From assembly GCF_900104795.1 (NCBI RefSeq), contig NZ_FNTG01000002.1, forward strand, positions 1,550,001-1,614,000: a stretch of 64,000 nt of DNA, written 5' to 3'. Shown here one piece after another: positions 35,115 to 47,929 of the stretch. The DNA is from Burkholderia sp. WP9. Its GTDB lineage: Bacteria; Pseudomonadota; Gammaproteobacteria; Burkholderiales; Burkholderiaceae. Both the position numbers and the translations under genes were made by a program. How positions within the stretch are numbered: position 1 is the first letter of the stretch; every line of letters starts with the position of its first letter. The notes under the pieces are model-generated. The model had not been told where the DNA came from. It did no database searches and saw only the letters and a program-made list of their open reading frames with translations.

Positions 35115-35443
35115 TGGTGGGCCTCCCGTGAGTCGAACACGGCACCAACGGATTATGCTTACCAGCTACGGTTTTCACCGTCCCTTTCGGGTTTGTGGTC
35201 TGGACTGTCTCTTGTCTTTACGACCTGCCCGTTCAGTCTCTACACGTTCTCTCGAGGAGAGCTTCGCTCGGGATTGCCACGCCGCCAAAGCAGCAGAGGG
35301 TTCCCCGAATTTGAGCAGTTCTACCAAGGAGCAGAGCTAACTTACCCCAAGGCAACCCATTCATGACTCACCATGCCATGCTGCGCGGTTTAGGTGAGTC
35401 GTTGCTAAGTCCGCTGCTCTAACCAAGCATGAGCTAGAGGCCC
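35115..35443 (-). tRNA. ileX: tRNA-Ile(CAU) split by a group I intron
   Basis: Two exons on the minus strand, 35408-35443 and 35115-35157, join to a 79-nt cloverleaf with encoded CCA. The acceptor stem is GGGCCTC/GAGGCCC, the D-arm GCTC/GAGC with an 11-nt loop, the anticodon stem GCGGA/TCCGT, and the T-arm CCGTG-TTCGACT-CACGG. After splicing the anticodon loop reads CTCATAA, so the anticodon is CAU. The acceptor sequence points to the minor isoleucine tRNA whose C34 is changed to lysidine by TilS, rather than a methionine tRNA. Mature-sequence searches would miss it because the loop is interrupted between U33 and C34. The gene symbol follows E. coli usage. Confidence 0.85.
35158..35407 (-). 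ncRNA. group I self-splicing intron (250 nt, no ORF)
   Basis: The core elements are visible on the minus strand. P3: CTGCTC with GGGCAG. P4: TCGGG with CCCGA. P5: GCTGC-TTTG-GCGGC. P6: GAGC-GAA-GCTC. P7: GACTG with CAGTC, the latter in AGACAGTCCAGACC. P9-type hairpins: CCC-GAAA-GGG and ACGGT-GAAA-ACCGT. The 5' exon ends in U, and the intron ends in G (...GGTAAG) before CAT. A short P1 (ACU with GGU, giving U.G at the splice site) is possible. Size and core resemble the small intron in Azoarcus tRNA-Ile(CAU). P1 and P2 are the least certain parts. Confidence 0.85.
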
Positions 35444-35565
35444 TAAAACCTTAATTGGCCGACATACTACACGAAAAAGGAGCCTTCGCAACCGCTTCGA
35501 TCCGCCGAAACAACCGCGAGGCTCCTTCAAACTACTGCGTCACTACAGTGAATGACCGACCTCGA

Positions 35566-37968
<2,403 letters not shown>

Positions 37969-38060
37969 CGCATCGCCTTGTCGCCTTTGCTAGGAAAACC
38001 CTTTTAAAAACAAACCGCTGGAAACTTTTTATTATAGCACCCAGGCTTCCTTCATTCCGC

Positions 38061-39926
38061 CTACAGCCCGAGCCGGCGCTTCATGTCGGCCCGCTTCCGA
38101 TTGAGCTCCGACAGCTCCGCGAATTCCTCCGGCGTGTGCCGCGATTGCCGCGAAAGCTGCTCTAGCCGATCGCAGTATGCGTCGTACCGCATCTTCAGGA
38201 TCGCCGCCTTCAGCTCCTCTCCTACGATCCGTTCCTGCTCGCGCCGTTCCTCGATGACGGTCGCATCCTCCGGGTCTTTCAGCAGCAAATCCCGGACATT
38301 TTCATCATAGTCTAGAATTTTGCGAAAGATTTCCTCGAAAGTTGGGGCGTTTGCGCCGTTTCGCAATAGGTCGGACAACAACTGAAACTCCGCCGAATCG
38401 CCCAGCGCACGCGCGTGCGTCGTGACTTCTTCGAATAGCTCGCCATGCCGCGTAACCGTAAGGAGCGCCTGTTCGGCCTCCTCGTCCAGCACCGCCACCG
38501 TGCGCGGATGCATCACCAGATTGCGCAGCGTTTTTTCTTCGATTCCCGTCACACTGCGCCGGTCTTTTCGGGCCGGCGCGGCGCGAGCGGCCGCCGCGAT
38601 GCGTGAATCGACCTCGCACAGCGCGGCGACTTCGTCGAACGGCACATCGAGCCGGTCGGCGAACATATGCATGATCTGCGCGCGCAGCGCATTGGCCGGC
38701 AACGCCTGCAGCAGCGGCTTGGCGTCGAACAGCGCGCGGGCCTTGCCCTCCGGCTGGTCCAGCTCCTTGCCGGTCAGCACCTCGTTGAGCATGAACTGCG
38801 ACAGCGGCATGGCCCGCTCGACCTGCTCGGCGAACGCCTCGGTGCCATATTCGCGCACGTAGCTGTCCGGATCGTGCTCGGACGGCAAGAAGAGGAACCG
38901 GATAGTGCGGTTGTCCGCCGCGTGCGGCAAACAGGCGTCCAGCGCGCGACGCGCGGCACGCCGGCCCGCCGAATCGCCGTCGAAACTGAAGATGACCGTG
39001 TCGGTCTGGCGCATCAGTTTCTGCACATGAATCGGCGTACAGGCCGTGCCGAGCGTGGCCACCGCGTTCTGGAACCCTAATTGGGCCAGCGCGACCACGT
39101 CCATGTAGCCTTCCACGACAAGCACGTAGTGCTGCTCGCGAATCGCCAGACGCGCTTCGAACAGCCCGTACAGCTCGCTGCCCTTGTTAAATAGAGGCGT
39201 CTCGGGCGAATTCAAATATTTCGGCTCGCCACCGTCCAGCACACGGCCGCCGAAGCCAATCACCTGCCCCTTCACATTGCGTATCGGGAACATGATCCGC
39301 TCGCGAAAGCGGTCGTACCGGCGGTTCTGACCCTGTGCGTCAGATTTTTCGCTGACGATCACCAATCCCGATTCGACCAGCGAATCGTCACGGTAGTTCG
39401 GAAATGCCGCTTCGAGGTTCTGCCAGCCGTCCGGGGCGTAGCCGAGCCCGAAACGGGCCGCGATCTCGCCGGTCAAGCCGCGTTTCTTCAAATACTGGAT
39501 CGCGACCGGCGCGCTGCGCAGTTGCTTGCGGTAAAAGTCGCAGGCGGTCTGCATGACATCGGAAAGCGCCGTGGTGACCGCTTTGGACGCCGCCGGCGCA
39601 TAGCCGCCGGAACCGCCGCCATATCCCGGCGAAGGTTCGTTCGGCACGGTCAAGCCGACCGACTGCGCCAGTTCGTTGACCGCTTCCGGAAACGACGAGC
39701 CGACGTGCTCCATCAGGAAACCAATGGCCGTTCCGTGCGCGCCGCAACCGAAGCAGTGATAGAACTGCTTAGTCGGACTAACCGTAAACGAAGGGCTTTT
39801 CTCGTTATGGAACGGGCAAAGCCCCATGAAGTTCGCGCCGCCTTTTTTCAACTGCACGTACCGGCCCACCACGTCGACGATATCGACGCGGTTGAGCAGG
39901 TCCTGCAGGAATGACGGAGGAATCAC
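38061..39926 (-). CDS. dnaG: DNA primase
   Basis: A 621-residue primase that makes RNA primers at the replication fork. Order: CHC2 zinc finger (residues 40-64; CPFHNEKSPSF and FYHCFGCGAHG), RNA-polymerase domain, TOPRIM (VVEGYMDVVALAQLG with the catalytic Glu, then FSFDGDSAGRRAARRA), and a C-terminal helicase-binding region with a long linker. It lies 92 bases before rpoD in the classic macromolecular synthesis order. Confidence 0.97.
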   Translation of the reverse strand: MIPPSFLQDLLNRVDIVDVVGRYVQLKKGGANFMGLCPFHNEKSPSFTVSPTKQFYHCFGCGAHGTAIGFLMEHVGSSFPEAVNELAQSVGLTVPNEPSPGYGGGSGGYAPAASKAVTTALSDVMQTACDFYRKQLRSAPVAIQYLKKRGLTGEIAARFGLGYAPDGWQNLEAAFPNYRDDSLVESGLVIVSEKSDAQGQNRRYDRFRERIMFPIRNVKGQVIGFGGRVLDGGEPKYLNSPETPLFNKGSELYGLFEARLAIREQHYVLVVEGYMDVVALAQLGFQNAVATLGTACTPIHVQKLMRQTDTVIFSFDGDSAGRRAARRALDACLPHAADNRTIRFLFLPSEHDPDSYVREYGTEAFAEQVERAMPLSQFMLNEVLTGKELDQPEGKARALFDAKPLLQALPANALRAQIMHMFADRLDVPFDEVAALCEVDSRIAAAARAAPARKDRRSVTGIEEKTLRNLVMHPRTVAVLDEEAEQALLTVTRHGELFEEVTTHARALGDSAEFQLLSDLLRNGANAPTFEEIFRKILDYDENVRDLLLKDPEDATVIEERREQERIVGEELKAAILKMRYDAYCDRLEQLSRQSRHTPEEFAELSELNRKRADMKRRLGL

Positions 39927-40008
39927 AGTAAATGACGCTACCTTAAAGGCTCAAGGCTGCGCACGCCGCCCGTCGAGCGGCGGCGCGCGCAGACCGGAAA
40001 AACAGAAC

Positions 40009-40458
40009 TTACTTCGCGAGCGCGGCTTTGACCTGCGCCGAGACGGCGGTCATGTCCGCACGGCCGGCCAGCTTCGGCTTGAGCACGCCCATCACCTTGC
40101 CCATGTCCTGCGGACCCGCTGCGCCGGTTTGCGCGACCGCCGCCTGAACTTCGGCGACGATCTCCGCCTCGGACATCTGTTCCGGCATATAAGCCGACAG
40201 GATCGCCAGTTCGGCCTTTTCCTTGTCGGCCAGATCCGTGCGGCCAGCCGCTTCGAACTGGCTGATCGAATCTTTGCGCTGCTTGATCATCTTGTCGATC
40301 ACAGCGGTGATCGCGGTGTCGTCGAGCGTCACGCGCTCGTCGACTTCGCGCTGCTTGATCGCGGCGAGCAACAGGCGGACCGTGCCGAGACGCTCGGTTT
40401 CACGTGCCCGCATGGCGGCCTTCATATCGTCGTTGATACGGTCCTTGAGACTCATCAC
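40009..40458 (-). CDS. yqeY: GatB/YqeY-domain protein
   Basis: A 149-residue helical protein (MMSLKDRINDDMKAAMRARE, then LSAYMPEQMSEAEI). The YqeY domain is related to the tail domain of the GatB amidotransferase subunit and may contact tRNA, but the cellular role is not established. It lies between rpsU and dnaG, a common arrangement in betaproteobacteria. A 220-base gap separates it from rpsU and may contain an additional promoter. Confidence 0.93.
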   Translation of the reverse strand: MMSLKDRINDDMKAAMRARETERLGTVRLLLAAIKQREVDERVTLDDTAITAVIDKMIKQRKDSISQFEAAGRTDLADKEKAELAILSAYMPEQMSEAEIVAEVQAAVAQTGAAGPQDMGKVMGVLKPKLAGRADMTAVSAQVKAALAK

Positions 40459-40678
40459 TCACCTGAATGCGTTGGAATTTGAAAAATCGGCCGGGCTAAC
40501 CGCATCAACACGAATACCCGCTTGGGACTGCTTCCTCAAGCGGGTTGGCACAATGTGCGTTGTGGGTGCGACCCTGCCGACTGGCCCGAAGGGCCGTGTT
40601 TTCCGTGATGGCGCCTGCTGTGCCGTCACCGGTTGGATGTCGCCGCTCCGTTCGACCGGAACCGCGGCAACGCCAGAA

Positions 40679-40891
40679 TCAGTAGAACTTCTTTGGCAGC
40701 ATCTGGCCACGCAGACGCTTGAAATGACGCTTCACCGCAGCCGCCTTCTTGCGCTTGCGCTCAGCCGTAGGCTTTTCGTAAAACTCGCGAGCGCGAAGTT
40801 CCGTCAACAAGCCGTTTTTCTCCATGGTGCGCTTGAAACGGCGCATGGCAACTTCAAACGGCTCGTTGTCTTTTACGCGGATGGTCGTCAT
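40679..40891 (-). CDS. rpsU: 30S ribosomal protein S21
   Basis: A 70-residue basic protein ([20 protein letters not shown], then [20 protein letters not shown]) matching bS21 in sequence and length. It is the first gene of the macromolecular synthesis block. bS21 sits near the anti-Shine-Dalgarno and affects initiation. Confidence 0.97.
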   Translation of the reverse strand: MTTIRVKDNEPFEVAMRRFKRTMEKNGLLTELRAREFYEKPTAERKRKKAAAVKRHFKRLRGQMLPKKFY

Positions 40892-40959
40892 TTTTCAATA
40901 ACGGAACTTTGTAAAGGTTCAGGAGTATAGCAGAGCTTTCTCACAAAGCCAGAGCGCCG

Positions 40960-42177
40960 TCAAGCCCCTCTGGCATACTCCGCAGCCGCCTGGCCGGCGG
41001 CCACGCCCGAGGCCCAGGCCCACTGGAAATTGTAGCCGCCCAGCCAACCGGTGACGTCCACCGCCTCGCCGATGAAGTACAAGCCCGGCGCGCGCGCGCT
41101 CATCATCGTCGATGACGACAGGTCGCGCGTGTCGACGCCGCCGCGCGTCACTTCGGCTTTGCGATAGCCTTCCGTGCCGTTGGGGGTGAGCGTCCAGCGC
41201 GACAGGGCCTCACCGACCCGGCGCAGGGTTTTATCCGGTAAATCGGCCACACGGGCTTCGGCCGGAATCTGATGGGCCTCCAGCCAGACATGGGCGAGCC
41301 GCTGCGGCACCCACTCGGACAACAGATTGGCGATCTGGCGCTTCGTGCCGGTCTTGGCTTCCAGTAAAGCGGTCGTGGCATCCTGCTCGGGCAACAGGTT
41401 GATGTGAATCGGCTCGCCGGGCTGCCAGTAGCTCGAAATCTGCAGCACACCCGGGCCGGACAGGCCGCGGTGGGTGAGCAGCAGATCTTCGTTGAATTGC
41501 GCGCCGGTCTTCTTGTCGCCGGTCGCGAGTTGCACTTCCAGTGAGACGCCGGACAGCGCCGAGAACGGCTCCCAGTCCGCTGCGGCGAAGGTCAGCGGGA
41601 CCAGCGCGGGGCGCGTATCGATCAACTTGTGACCGAACTGCTTGGCAAGACGGTAGGCGAAATCCGTGGCGCCGATCTTCGGAATGGATAGCCCACCGGT
41701 TGCGATCACGAGCGCACGCGCGCTGATCGGTCCCGACTGCGTATCCAGCGTGAAGCGCCCTTCCGCGTCTTGCCGCACCGCTTCCACGGACAGCGGCGTA
41801 CGCCATGCCACACGGCCCGCGTCGCATTCGTTCTTCAGCACGTCGATGACGGCGTCGCTCGACTGATCGCAGAAGAGCTGGCCTTTGTGCTTCTCGTGCC
41901 ACGTCACATGATGGCGCTTGAGCAGCGCCATGAAGTCGCGCGGCGTGTAGCGCGCGAGCGCCGAGCGGCAAAAATGCGGGTTGGCCGACAGGTAGTTGGC
42001 CGGGCCGGCATACAGATTCGTGAAGTTGCAGCGCCCGCCGCCGGAGATGCGGATCTTCTCCGCGAGGCGCTGCGAATGGTCGATCAGCACCACGCGGCGG
42101 CCGAGCTGCCCGGCCACGGCCGCGCACATCATCCCGGCCGCGCCTGCGCCGATCACTGCGATATCGAAGGATTCCAT
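40960..42177 (-). CDS. HI0933-family FAD-dependent oxidoreductase
   Basis: A 405-residue flavoprotein of the HI0933/BaiN family. The N-terminal dinucleotide motif is [16 protein letters not shown], followed by [14 protein letters not shown], which is diagnostic of the family, and a C-terminal FAD motif ([20 protein letters not shown]). The physiological substrate of the family is unclear; some members reduce enones or act in respiration. It is divergent from tsaD across 122 bases. Confidence 0.9.
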   Translation of the reverse strand: MESFDIAVIGAGAAGMMCAAVAGQLGRRVVLIDHSQRLAEKIRISGGGRCNFTNLYAGPANYLSANPHFCRSALARYTPRDFMALLKRHHVTWHEKHKGQLFCDQSSDAVIDVLKNECDAGRVAWRTPLSVEAVRQDAEGRFTLDTQSGPISARALVIATGGLSIPKIGATDFAYRLAKQFGHKLIDTRPALVPLTFAAADWEPFSALSGVSLEVQLATGDKKTGAQFNEDLLLTHRGLSGPGVLQISSYWQPGEPIHINLLPEQDATTALLEAKTGTKRQIANLLSEWVPQRLAHVWLEAHQIPAEARVADLPDKTLRRVGEALSRWTLTPNGTEGYRKAEVTRGGVDTRDLSSSTMMSARAPGLYFIGEAVDVTGWLGGYNFQWAWASGVAAGQAAAEYARGA

Positions 42178-42299
42178 GCGGTCGCATTGTACCTGTGCGT
42201 CTGCGGCCCTTCTGGCGCACTGCTATACTTTCAGGCTTGCTTTTTCACTTTCGGGCGCCGCAGTGTCATTACGCGTGCGTCCGCCCAGGCCCACCCATC

Positions 42300-43328
42300 A
42301 TGCTCGTTCTCGGCATCGAAAGCTCCTGTGACGAAACCGGTCTCGCGCTCTACGACACGGAGCGCGGCCTGCTCGCGCACGCGCTGCATTCGCAAATTGC
42401 GATGCATCGGGAGTACGGCGGCGTGGTGCCGGAACTGGCGTCGCGCGATCACATCCGGCGCGCGCTGCCGCTGCTCGAAGAGGTGATGGAACGCGCCGGC
42501 ACGGCCCGCGGCGACATCGACGCAATCGCCTACACACAAGGCCCGGGGCTCGCGGGCGCGCTGCTGGTTGGCGCGAGCGTTGCCAACGCACTGGCCATGG
42601 CGTGGGACAAGCCGACCATTGGCATTCATCATCTGGAAGGGCATTTGCTCTCGCCATTGCTGGTGGACGAGCCGCCGCCATTTCCGTTCGTCGCGCTGCT
42701 CGTGTCCGGCGGTCATACGCAATTGATGCGCGTGACGGACGTGGGCGTCTACGAGACGCTCGGCGAAACGCTGGACGACGCCGCCGGCGAAGCCTTCGAC
42801 AAAACCGCCAAGCTGCTCGGCCTCGGTTATCCGGGCGGCCCGGAAGTCTCGCGCATGGCGGAATTCGGCACGCCCGGCGCGGTGGTCCTGCCGCGCCCCA
42901 TGTTGCATTCCGGCGATCTCGATTTCAGCTTCAGTGGCCTGAAAACCGCTGTCCTTACGCACGCCAAGAAGCTTGGCGGCACCAACATCTGTGAGCAGGC
43001 GAAAGCCGATCTGGCGCGCGGTTTCGTCGACGCGGCGGTCGACGTGCTGGCCGCGAAGTCGCTGGCGGCGCTCAAGAAAACCAAACTCAACCGGCTGGTT
43101 GTCGCGGGCGGTGTCGGCGCGAACCGGCAACTGCGCGAGGCGCTGTCTGCCGCCGCGAAGAAGCGCAATTTCTACGTGCACTATCCGGACTTGTCGCTAT
43201 GCACGGACAACGGCGCGATGATCGCGCTGGCCGGCGCTTTGCGCCTGCAACGCTGGCCGGATCAGTCGGGCAAGGACTACGCGTTTACGGTGAAACCACG
43301 CTGGGATCTGACGTCCCTCGCACGCTGA
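42300..43328 (+). CDS. tsaD: tRNA N6-adenosine threonylcarbamoyltransferase TsaD
   Basis: A 342-residue ASKHA-fold enzyme that transfers threonylcarbamoyl from TC-AMP to A37 of ANN-decoding tRNAs, working with TsaB and TsaE. The metal motif HHLEGH is present, along with [15 protein letters not shown] at the N-terminus and VSGGHTQLM. Start ATG 42300 matches the conserved N-terminus and removes a 35-residue upstream frame. It is next to the rpsU block, a common location. Its tRNA substrates include isoleucine tRNAs such as the intron-split one in this window. Confidence 0.97.
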   Translation: MLVLGIESSCDETGLALYDTERGLLAHALHSQIAMHREYGGVVPELASRDHIRRALPLLEEVMERAGTARGDIDAIAYTQGPGLAGALLVGASVANALAMAWDKPTIGIHHLEGHLLSPLLVDEPPPFPFVALLVSGGHTQLMRVTDVGVYETLGETLDDAAGEAFDKTAKLLGLGYPGGPEVSRMAEFGTPGAVVLPRPMLHSGDLDFSFSGLKTAVLTHAKKLGGTNICEQAKADLARGFVDAAVDVLAAKSLAALKKTKLNRLVVAGGVGANRQLREALSAAAKKRNFYVHYPDLSLCTDNGAMIALAGALRLQRWPDQSGKDYAFTVKPRWDLTSLAR

Positions 43329-43348
43329 GCGCCGTCATCGTTGAATTG

Positions 43349-43377
43349 AAAAAGCCGCTTCAAGAAGCGGCTTTTTT
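43349..43377. terminator. bidirectional terminator between tsaD and folE2
   Basis: AAAAAGCCGCTTC-AA-GAAGCGGCTTTTTT: a 10-bp GC-containing stem extended by A-T pairs, with a T-run on each strand, placed between convergent genes. Confidence 0.9.
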
Positions 43378-43400
43378 CATGCAGTCGGCAAACCCGCGCA

Positions 43401-44207
43401 TCAACCGGCGCGCTTATCCCGCTCGATCACCGCATAGGCGCTGTGATTGTGAATCGACTCGAAGTTCTCGGCTTCGAGCACATAGGCGACGATCCGCTCG
43501 TCCGCATTCAGTCGTTGCGCGACGTCGCGCACCAGGTCTTCGACGAACTTCGGATTTTCGTAGGCGCGCTCGGTGACGAACTTCTCGTCCGGGCGCTTGA
43601 GCAAGCCCCACAGTTCGCACGAGGCTTCTTCTTCGGCGATACGGATCAGCTCTTCCACGGCGACGTCGCCGGCCAGCTCGGCGTTGATCGTGACGTGCGA
43701 GCGCTGGTTATGCGCGCCGTACTGCGAGATCTTCTTCGAACACGGGCAGAGGCTGGTAACCGGCACCTGCACTTGCAGGAACAGACGCGTTGCGCCGTTG
43801 CGGGTCTCACCCGTCAACGTGACTTCGTAGTCCAGCAGACTTTGCACACCCGACACCGGCGCGGTCTTGTTCACGAAGTAAGGGAAAGACACTTCGATGC
43901 GGCCCGCCTCGGCTTCGAGCTTTTCGAGCATCGCGGCGAGCATGGTGCGGAACGTTGCGGGCTCCAGCGGCGCCTTGTTCTCTTCGAGCAACGCGACGAA
44001 ACGCGACATGTGCGTGCCTTTCTGGTCAGCCGGCAAATGCACGTCGAGATTCCATGTGCCGACCGTCGGCTGAACCTCGCCGGCTTGCGTGCGCACTGTC
44101 AAAGGATGGCGCACGGCCTTCACGCCAACCCGTTGAATCGGGATCTGGCGGGTGTCGGGCGTGCTTTGCACGTCGGGCATCACAAAGGCGGGATTCATCT
44201 GGTTCAT
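43401..44207 (-). CDS. folE2: GTP cyclohydrolase FolE2 (type IB)
   Basis: A 268-residue GTP cyclohydrolase IB, which makes 7,8-dihydroneopterin triphosphate for folate (and queuosine precursors). The region [20 protein letters not shown] contains the catalytic Cys and metal-binding residues of the family. FolE2 can replace zinc-dependent FolE under zinc limitation. No Zur site was recognised upstream. A 255-base gap separates it from dxs. Confidence 0.94.
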   Translation of the reverse strand: MNQMNPAFVMPDVQSTPDTRQIPIQRVGVKAVRHPLTVRTQAGEVQPTVGTWNLDVHLPADQKGTHMSRFVALLEENKAPLEPATFRTMLAAMLEKLEAEAGRIEVSFPYFVNKTAPVSGVQSLLDYEVTLTGETRNGATRLFLQVQVPVTSLCPCSKKISQYGAHNQRSHVTINAELAGDVAVEELIRIAEEEASCELWGLLKRPDEKFVTERAYENPKFVEDLVRDVAQRLNADERIVAYVLEAENFESIHNHSAYAVIERDKRAG

Positions 44208-44462
44208 TGTCTTGTCCTTTCAGGAAACGCCGGGCCGCCCCAAGTCTTCCACCCCGGAGAAAATCACTTTGGGGGCTTGCGCCTTCGGGAGCTGCCGCAA
44301 GGCAACAGCCTTCGGGGCGCTCAGCGGCCGCGCGAATCCAGGCGCGCAACGGCAAACGCCGGCCCCTGCCGGCGTCGAATAATGGGCCCGAAGGCCCACC
44401 GATTCAAGTTGGAGATTGCTATGGCCGCCATAGCATGACGGCCGCGCAGCAAGCAGCGCCGC

Positions 44463-46370
44463 TTAAGCGACGCGCTTCACCGACGACTGGCCGCCGACTG
44501 CGCCGCTCAACAGAAAACGCTCGCGGATCGACTTGGCAATGCCCGCGGCGTCGAGACCGCACGCGGCGAGCAGCTTGGCCGGATCTCCGTGATCGATGAA
44601 TTGATCGGGGAGGCCCAATTGTAGTACCGGCCGAGTAACCCCACTGGCAAGCAGGGCTTCCACGCACGCCGAACCCGCGCCACCCATCACGCAGCCTTCT
44701 TCGACTGTGACGATGGCGTCGTGCGTTTCGGCCAGTTGACGGACCAGATCGGCGTCCAGCGGCTTCACGAAGCGCATGTTCGCGACCGTCGCGTCCAGTT
44801 GCTCGGCCGCTGCCAGCGACGGCGCGACCATCGTGCCGAACGCCAGGATCGCAATGCGCTTTCCAGCCGGCTGCGACGTTTCGCGACGAATCTCACCCTT
44901 GCCAATCGGCAGCGCGGCCATTTGCTTGACGGTGGCAACACCCGTGCCGGCGCCACGCGGATACCGCACCGCCGTCGGATTCGGCTGCTGCAATGCCGTG
45001 TACAACATTTGGCGGCATTCGTTTTCGTCCGACGCGGCCATCACCGTCATATTCGGGATGCAGCGCAGGAACGCCAAGTCGTAAGCGCCGGCGTGCGTTG
45101 CACCGTCGGCGCCGACGAGGCCCGCGCGGTCGATCGCGAACACCACCGGCAGGTTCTGCAGTGCGACGTCGTGAATCAGTTGGTCGTAAGCGCGTTGCAG
45201 GAAGGTCGAGTAGATCGCGACGACCGGCTTCATGCCGTCCGCAGCGAGGCCACCGGCGAACGTCACCGCGTGTTGCTCGGCAATGCCGACGTCGAAGTAC
45301 CGATCCGGGAAGCGCTTCTCGAACTCCACCATGCCCGAGCCCTCGCGCATGGCCGGCGTGATACCGACCACACGCGCGTCCAGCTCGGCGGCGTCGCACA
45401 GCCATTCGCCGAACACCTGCGTGTACGTTTTCTTCGACGGCGTGGTGGCCGGCTTGATGCCCTCGGCCGGATTAAACTTGCCCGGGCCGTGGTACAGCAC
45501 CGGATCGGCCTCGGCGAGCTTGTAGCCTTGGCCCTTCTTCGTCACCACGTGCAGGAATTGCGGACCGCGCAGCTCCTTGATGTTCTGCAGCGTCGGGATC
45601 AGCGAATCGAGATCGTGACCGTCGATCGGGCCGATGTAGTTGAAGCCGAACTCTTCGAACAGCGTGGCCGGCACGATCATGCCCTTCGCGTGCTCTTCGA
45701 GCTTACGCGCGAGATCGAGCATGGGCGGCGCGACACGCAGCACGCGTTCGACGCCCGCGCGCGCGGCGGCGTAGAAGCGGCCCGACATCAAACGCGCCAG
45801 ATGGCGATTCAGCGCGCCGACCGGCGGCGAAATCGACATGTCGTTGTCGTTCAGAATGACCAGCAACGGCACGTCGTCTTCGACGCCGGCGTTGTTCATC
45901 GCCTCGAACGCCATACCGGCCGTCATTGCGCCGTCGCCGATCACGGCGATGCCCATGCGGTTGTCGCCCTGCAGCTTGCTCGCGACCGCCATGCCGAGCG
46001 CCGCGGAAATCGACGTGCTGGAGTGCGCCGTGCCGAAGGTGTCGTATTCCGACTCGTCACGCTTCGGGAAGCCCGAGATGCCACCCAACTGACGCAGCGT
46101 GTGCATCTGGTCGCGGCGGCCCGTCAGGATCTTGTGCGGATAAGTTTGATGGCCCACGTCCCAGACGATCCGGTCGTGCGGCGTGTCGAACACGTAGTGC
46201 AGCGCAATGGTCAACTCGACTGTGCCGAGGTTGGACGAAAGATGGCCGCCCGTCTGCGATACGCTGTCGAGCACAAAGGCACGCAACTCGTCGGCAAGCG
46301 GTTGCAATTGGCGGCGATCGAGGCGGCGCAGTGCTGCCGGGTCGTCAATGGTTTTCAGCAAGTCGTACAT
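44463..46370 (-). CDS. dxs: 1-deoxy-D-xylulose-5-phosphate synthase
   Basis: A 635-residue thiamine-diphosphate enzyme that joins pyruvate and glyceraldehyde-3-phosphate in the first step of the MEP isoprenoid pathway. Motifs: [15 protein letters not shown] (His for the diphosphate), [18 protein letters not shown] (ThDP-Mg site) and [15 protein letters not shown] (catalytic Glu). The start ATG 46370 ([12 protein letters not shown]) agrees with the family; a longer frame to 46424 is unlikely. It follows ispA on the same strand and forms the xseB-ispA-dxs operon. Confidence 0.96.
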   Translation of the reverse strand: MYDLLKTIDDPAALRRLDRRQLQPLADELRAFVLDSVSQTGGHLSSNLGTVELTIALHYVFDTPHDRIVWDVGHQTYPHKILTGRRDQMHTLRQLGGISGFPKRDESEYDTFGTAHSSTSISAALGMAVASKLQGDNRMGIAVIGDGAMTAGMAFEAMNNAGVEDDVPLLVILNDNDMSISPPVGALNRHLARLMSGRFYAAARAGVERVLRVAPPMLDLARKLEEHAKGMIVPATLFEEFGFNYIGPIDGHDLDSLIPTLQNIKELRGPQFLHVVTKKGQGYKLAEADPVLYHGPGKFNPAEGIKPATTPSKKTYTQVFGEWLCDAAELDARVVGITPAMREGSGMVEFEKRFPDRYFDVGIAEQHAVTFAGGLAADGMKPVVAIYSTFLQRAYDQLIHDVALQNLPVVFAIDRAGLVGADGATHAGAYDLAFLRCIPNMTVMAASDENECRQMLYTALQQPNPTAVRYPRGAGTGVATVKQMAALPIGKGEIRRETSQPAGKRIAILAFGTMVAPSLAAAEQLDATVANMRFVKPLDADLVRQLAETHDAIVTVEEGCVMGGAGSACVEALLASGVTRPVLQLGLPDQFIDHGDPAKLLAACGLDAAGIAKSIRERFLLSGAVGGQSSVKRVA

Positions 46371-46455
46371 CGTCGTTCCATTGTAGGAAAACTTACGCGC
46401 CCGCACTTCATACATGCGCCCCATGACGGAGGCGCGCGGCGGCGGGCTTTCGCGT

Positions 46456-47337
46456 TCAGCTAACCCGGTTCACCACCAGGTCGGCCAATTCGGCAAGACG
46501 CTGTGCGCGTGCGCCAAACGGCGCCAGCGCAGCGTGGGCATCGCTGCGCAGCTGTGCCGCGAGCGCGCGCGACGCGTCGAGTCCAATAATCGACACGTAG
46601 GTCGGCTTGCCGTCCTTCGCGTCTTTACCAGCCGTTTTGCCGAGCGTCGCGGAATCGGTCGTGACGTCGAGAATATCGTCGACGACCTGAAACGCGAGGC
46701 CGACAGCGGCCGAATATGCGTCCAGCGAACGCATGGCTTCCGCGCTCGGCGTTTCACCCGCAAGCGCGCCCATGCGCACCGCGGCACGCAACAAGGCGCC
46801 GGTTTTCATGCGGTGCATGGTTTCGAGTTGCACGCGCGTCAGCGTGTGGCCGACGCTCGCCAGATCGATGGCCTGCCCGCCGCACATGCCGATCGAGCCG
46901 CTCGCCAGCGCCAGTTCGCGCACGAGCGCGGCCTGTTGCGCCGGGGCCAGCACGTCCGAGGTCAGCGCGACAAACGCTTGCGATTGCAGCGCATCGCCGA
47001 CCAGCAATGCCGTGGCTTCGTCATACTTGACGTGTACCGTGGGCTTGCCGCGACGCAGCGCGTCGTCGTCCATGCACGGCATGTCGTCGTGGACGAGCGA
47101 GTACACATGAATCATTTCCAGTGCCGCCGCTGCCGCGTCGAGGCATTCGGCGCGCGCGCCGGTCAGCTCGCCGGCCGCGTGGCACAGCAGCGGGCGAACC
47201 CGCTTGCCGCCGCCCAACACCGCGTAGCGCATGGCTTCATGCAGCGTGGCGGGCTCGGTTGCCTCGGTCGGCAGGTAATGTTCTAGTGCCGTTTCGACGC
47301 GCTCCAGCACCGAGCGCATCCATTGTTCGAATGTCAT
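46456..47337 (-). CDS. ispA: farnesyl diphosphate synthase
   Basis: A 293-residue short-chain trans-prenyltransferase. The first Asp-rich motif is DDMPCMDDD and the second DDILD, both intact. Length and motifs fit IspA, which makes geranyl and farnesyl diphosphate for quinones and other polyprenoids. The start overlaps the stop of xseB by four bases (ATGA), so translation is coupled. Confidence 0.95.
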   Translation of the reverse strand: MTFEQWMRSVLERVETALEHYLPTEATEPATLHEAMRYAVLGGGKRVRPLLCHAAGELTGARAECLDAAAAALEMIHVYSLVHDDMPCMDDDALRRGKPTVHVKYDEATALLVGDALQSQAFVALTSDVLAPAQQAALVRELALASGSIGMCGGQAIDLASVGHTLTRVQLETMHRMKTGALLRAAVRMGALAGETPSAEAMRSLDAYSAAVGLAFQVVDDILDVTTDSATLGKTAGKDAKDGKPTYVSIIGLDASRALAAQLRSDAHAALAPFGARAQRLAELADLVVNRVS

Positions 47338-47642
47338 AGGTCGTCCCCGCTCTCAGTAGCGGCTGTGCCTGCGGTATTCATGGGCAGCGGCTTGAGCGTC
47401 TCGCCGTCGAGCACGCGCACCTGCTGCTCGACCTTCTCGAGCTGCTGCTGGCAAAACGCCACGAGGGCCGCGCCACGCCGGTAGGCGGTGAGCGACTCCT
47501 CGAGGCTGAGGTTGCCGCTTTCCATGCGCGCAACCAGCCCCTCCAGCTCCGCCTGAGCGGCCTCGTAATTCTCGGGCAGCGGCGTAGTGTCGACGCCTTC
47601 GGCTGGCGTGGCAGCAGTATCTTTCGACGCGGTCTTCGCCAT
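47334..47642 (-). CDS. xseB: exodeoxyribonuclease VII small subunit
   Basis: A 102-residue protein whose core ([20 protein letters not shown], then [20 protein letters not shown]) is the XseB helical hairpin. With XseA it degrades single-stranded DNA. Low-complexity tails flank the core. Start ATG 47642 (MAKTASKD) is preferred over an in-frame start four codons earlier. It heads the xseB-ispA-dxs operon. Confidence 0.94.
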   Translation of the reverse strand: MAKTASKDTAATPAEGVDTTPLPENYEAAQAELEGLVARMESGNLSLEESLTAYRRGAALVAFCQQQLEKVEQQVRVLDGETLKPLPMNTAGTAATESGDDL

Positions 47643-47929
47643 GAATAGTCGCAAAATTAAAACAAGTCGGACATTCTACGGCAAAAGCGACAATTCCGAT
47701 CCGCTCGCCGCCCTACGCCCCGCCTTCCGGCCCTCCGCTGCCTTACCAGTCTCGCAGAAAAAAAGTGATCGGTCTGCGGCGAAAAGGTCGAACTTACTTG
47801 ACATTTTTGACCCAAATCAGGCACTTAAGCGCCCCAAGAAAGGGGAAACGGGTATAATCGCGGGCTCCCTAAATCGAAACCTTCGATGGTTGGGTTGTTC
47901 ACTGCTTTCACGTCTTCACGGGAGTGGGA

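Noticed and set aside
44721..46463. A 580-residue plus-strand frame over dxs
   Set aside because: Shadow of dxs; extremely Arg-rich with no recognisable domain.
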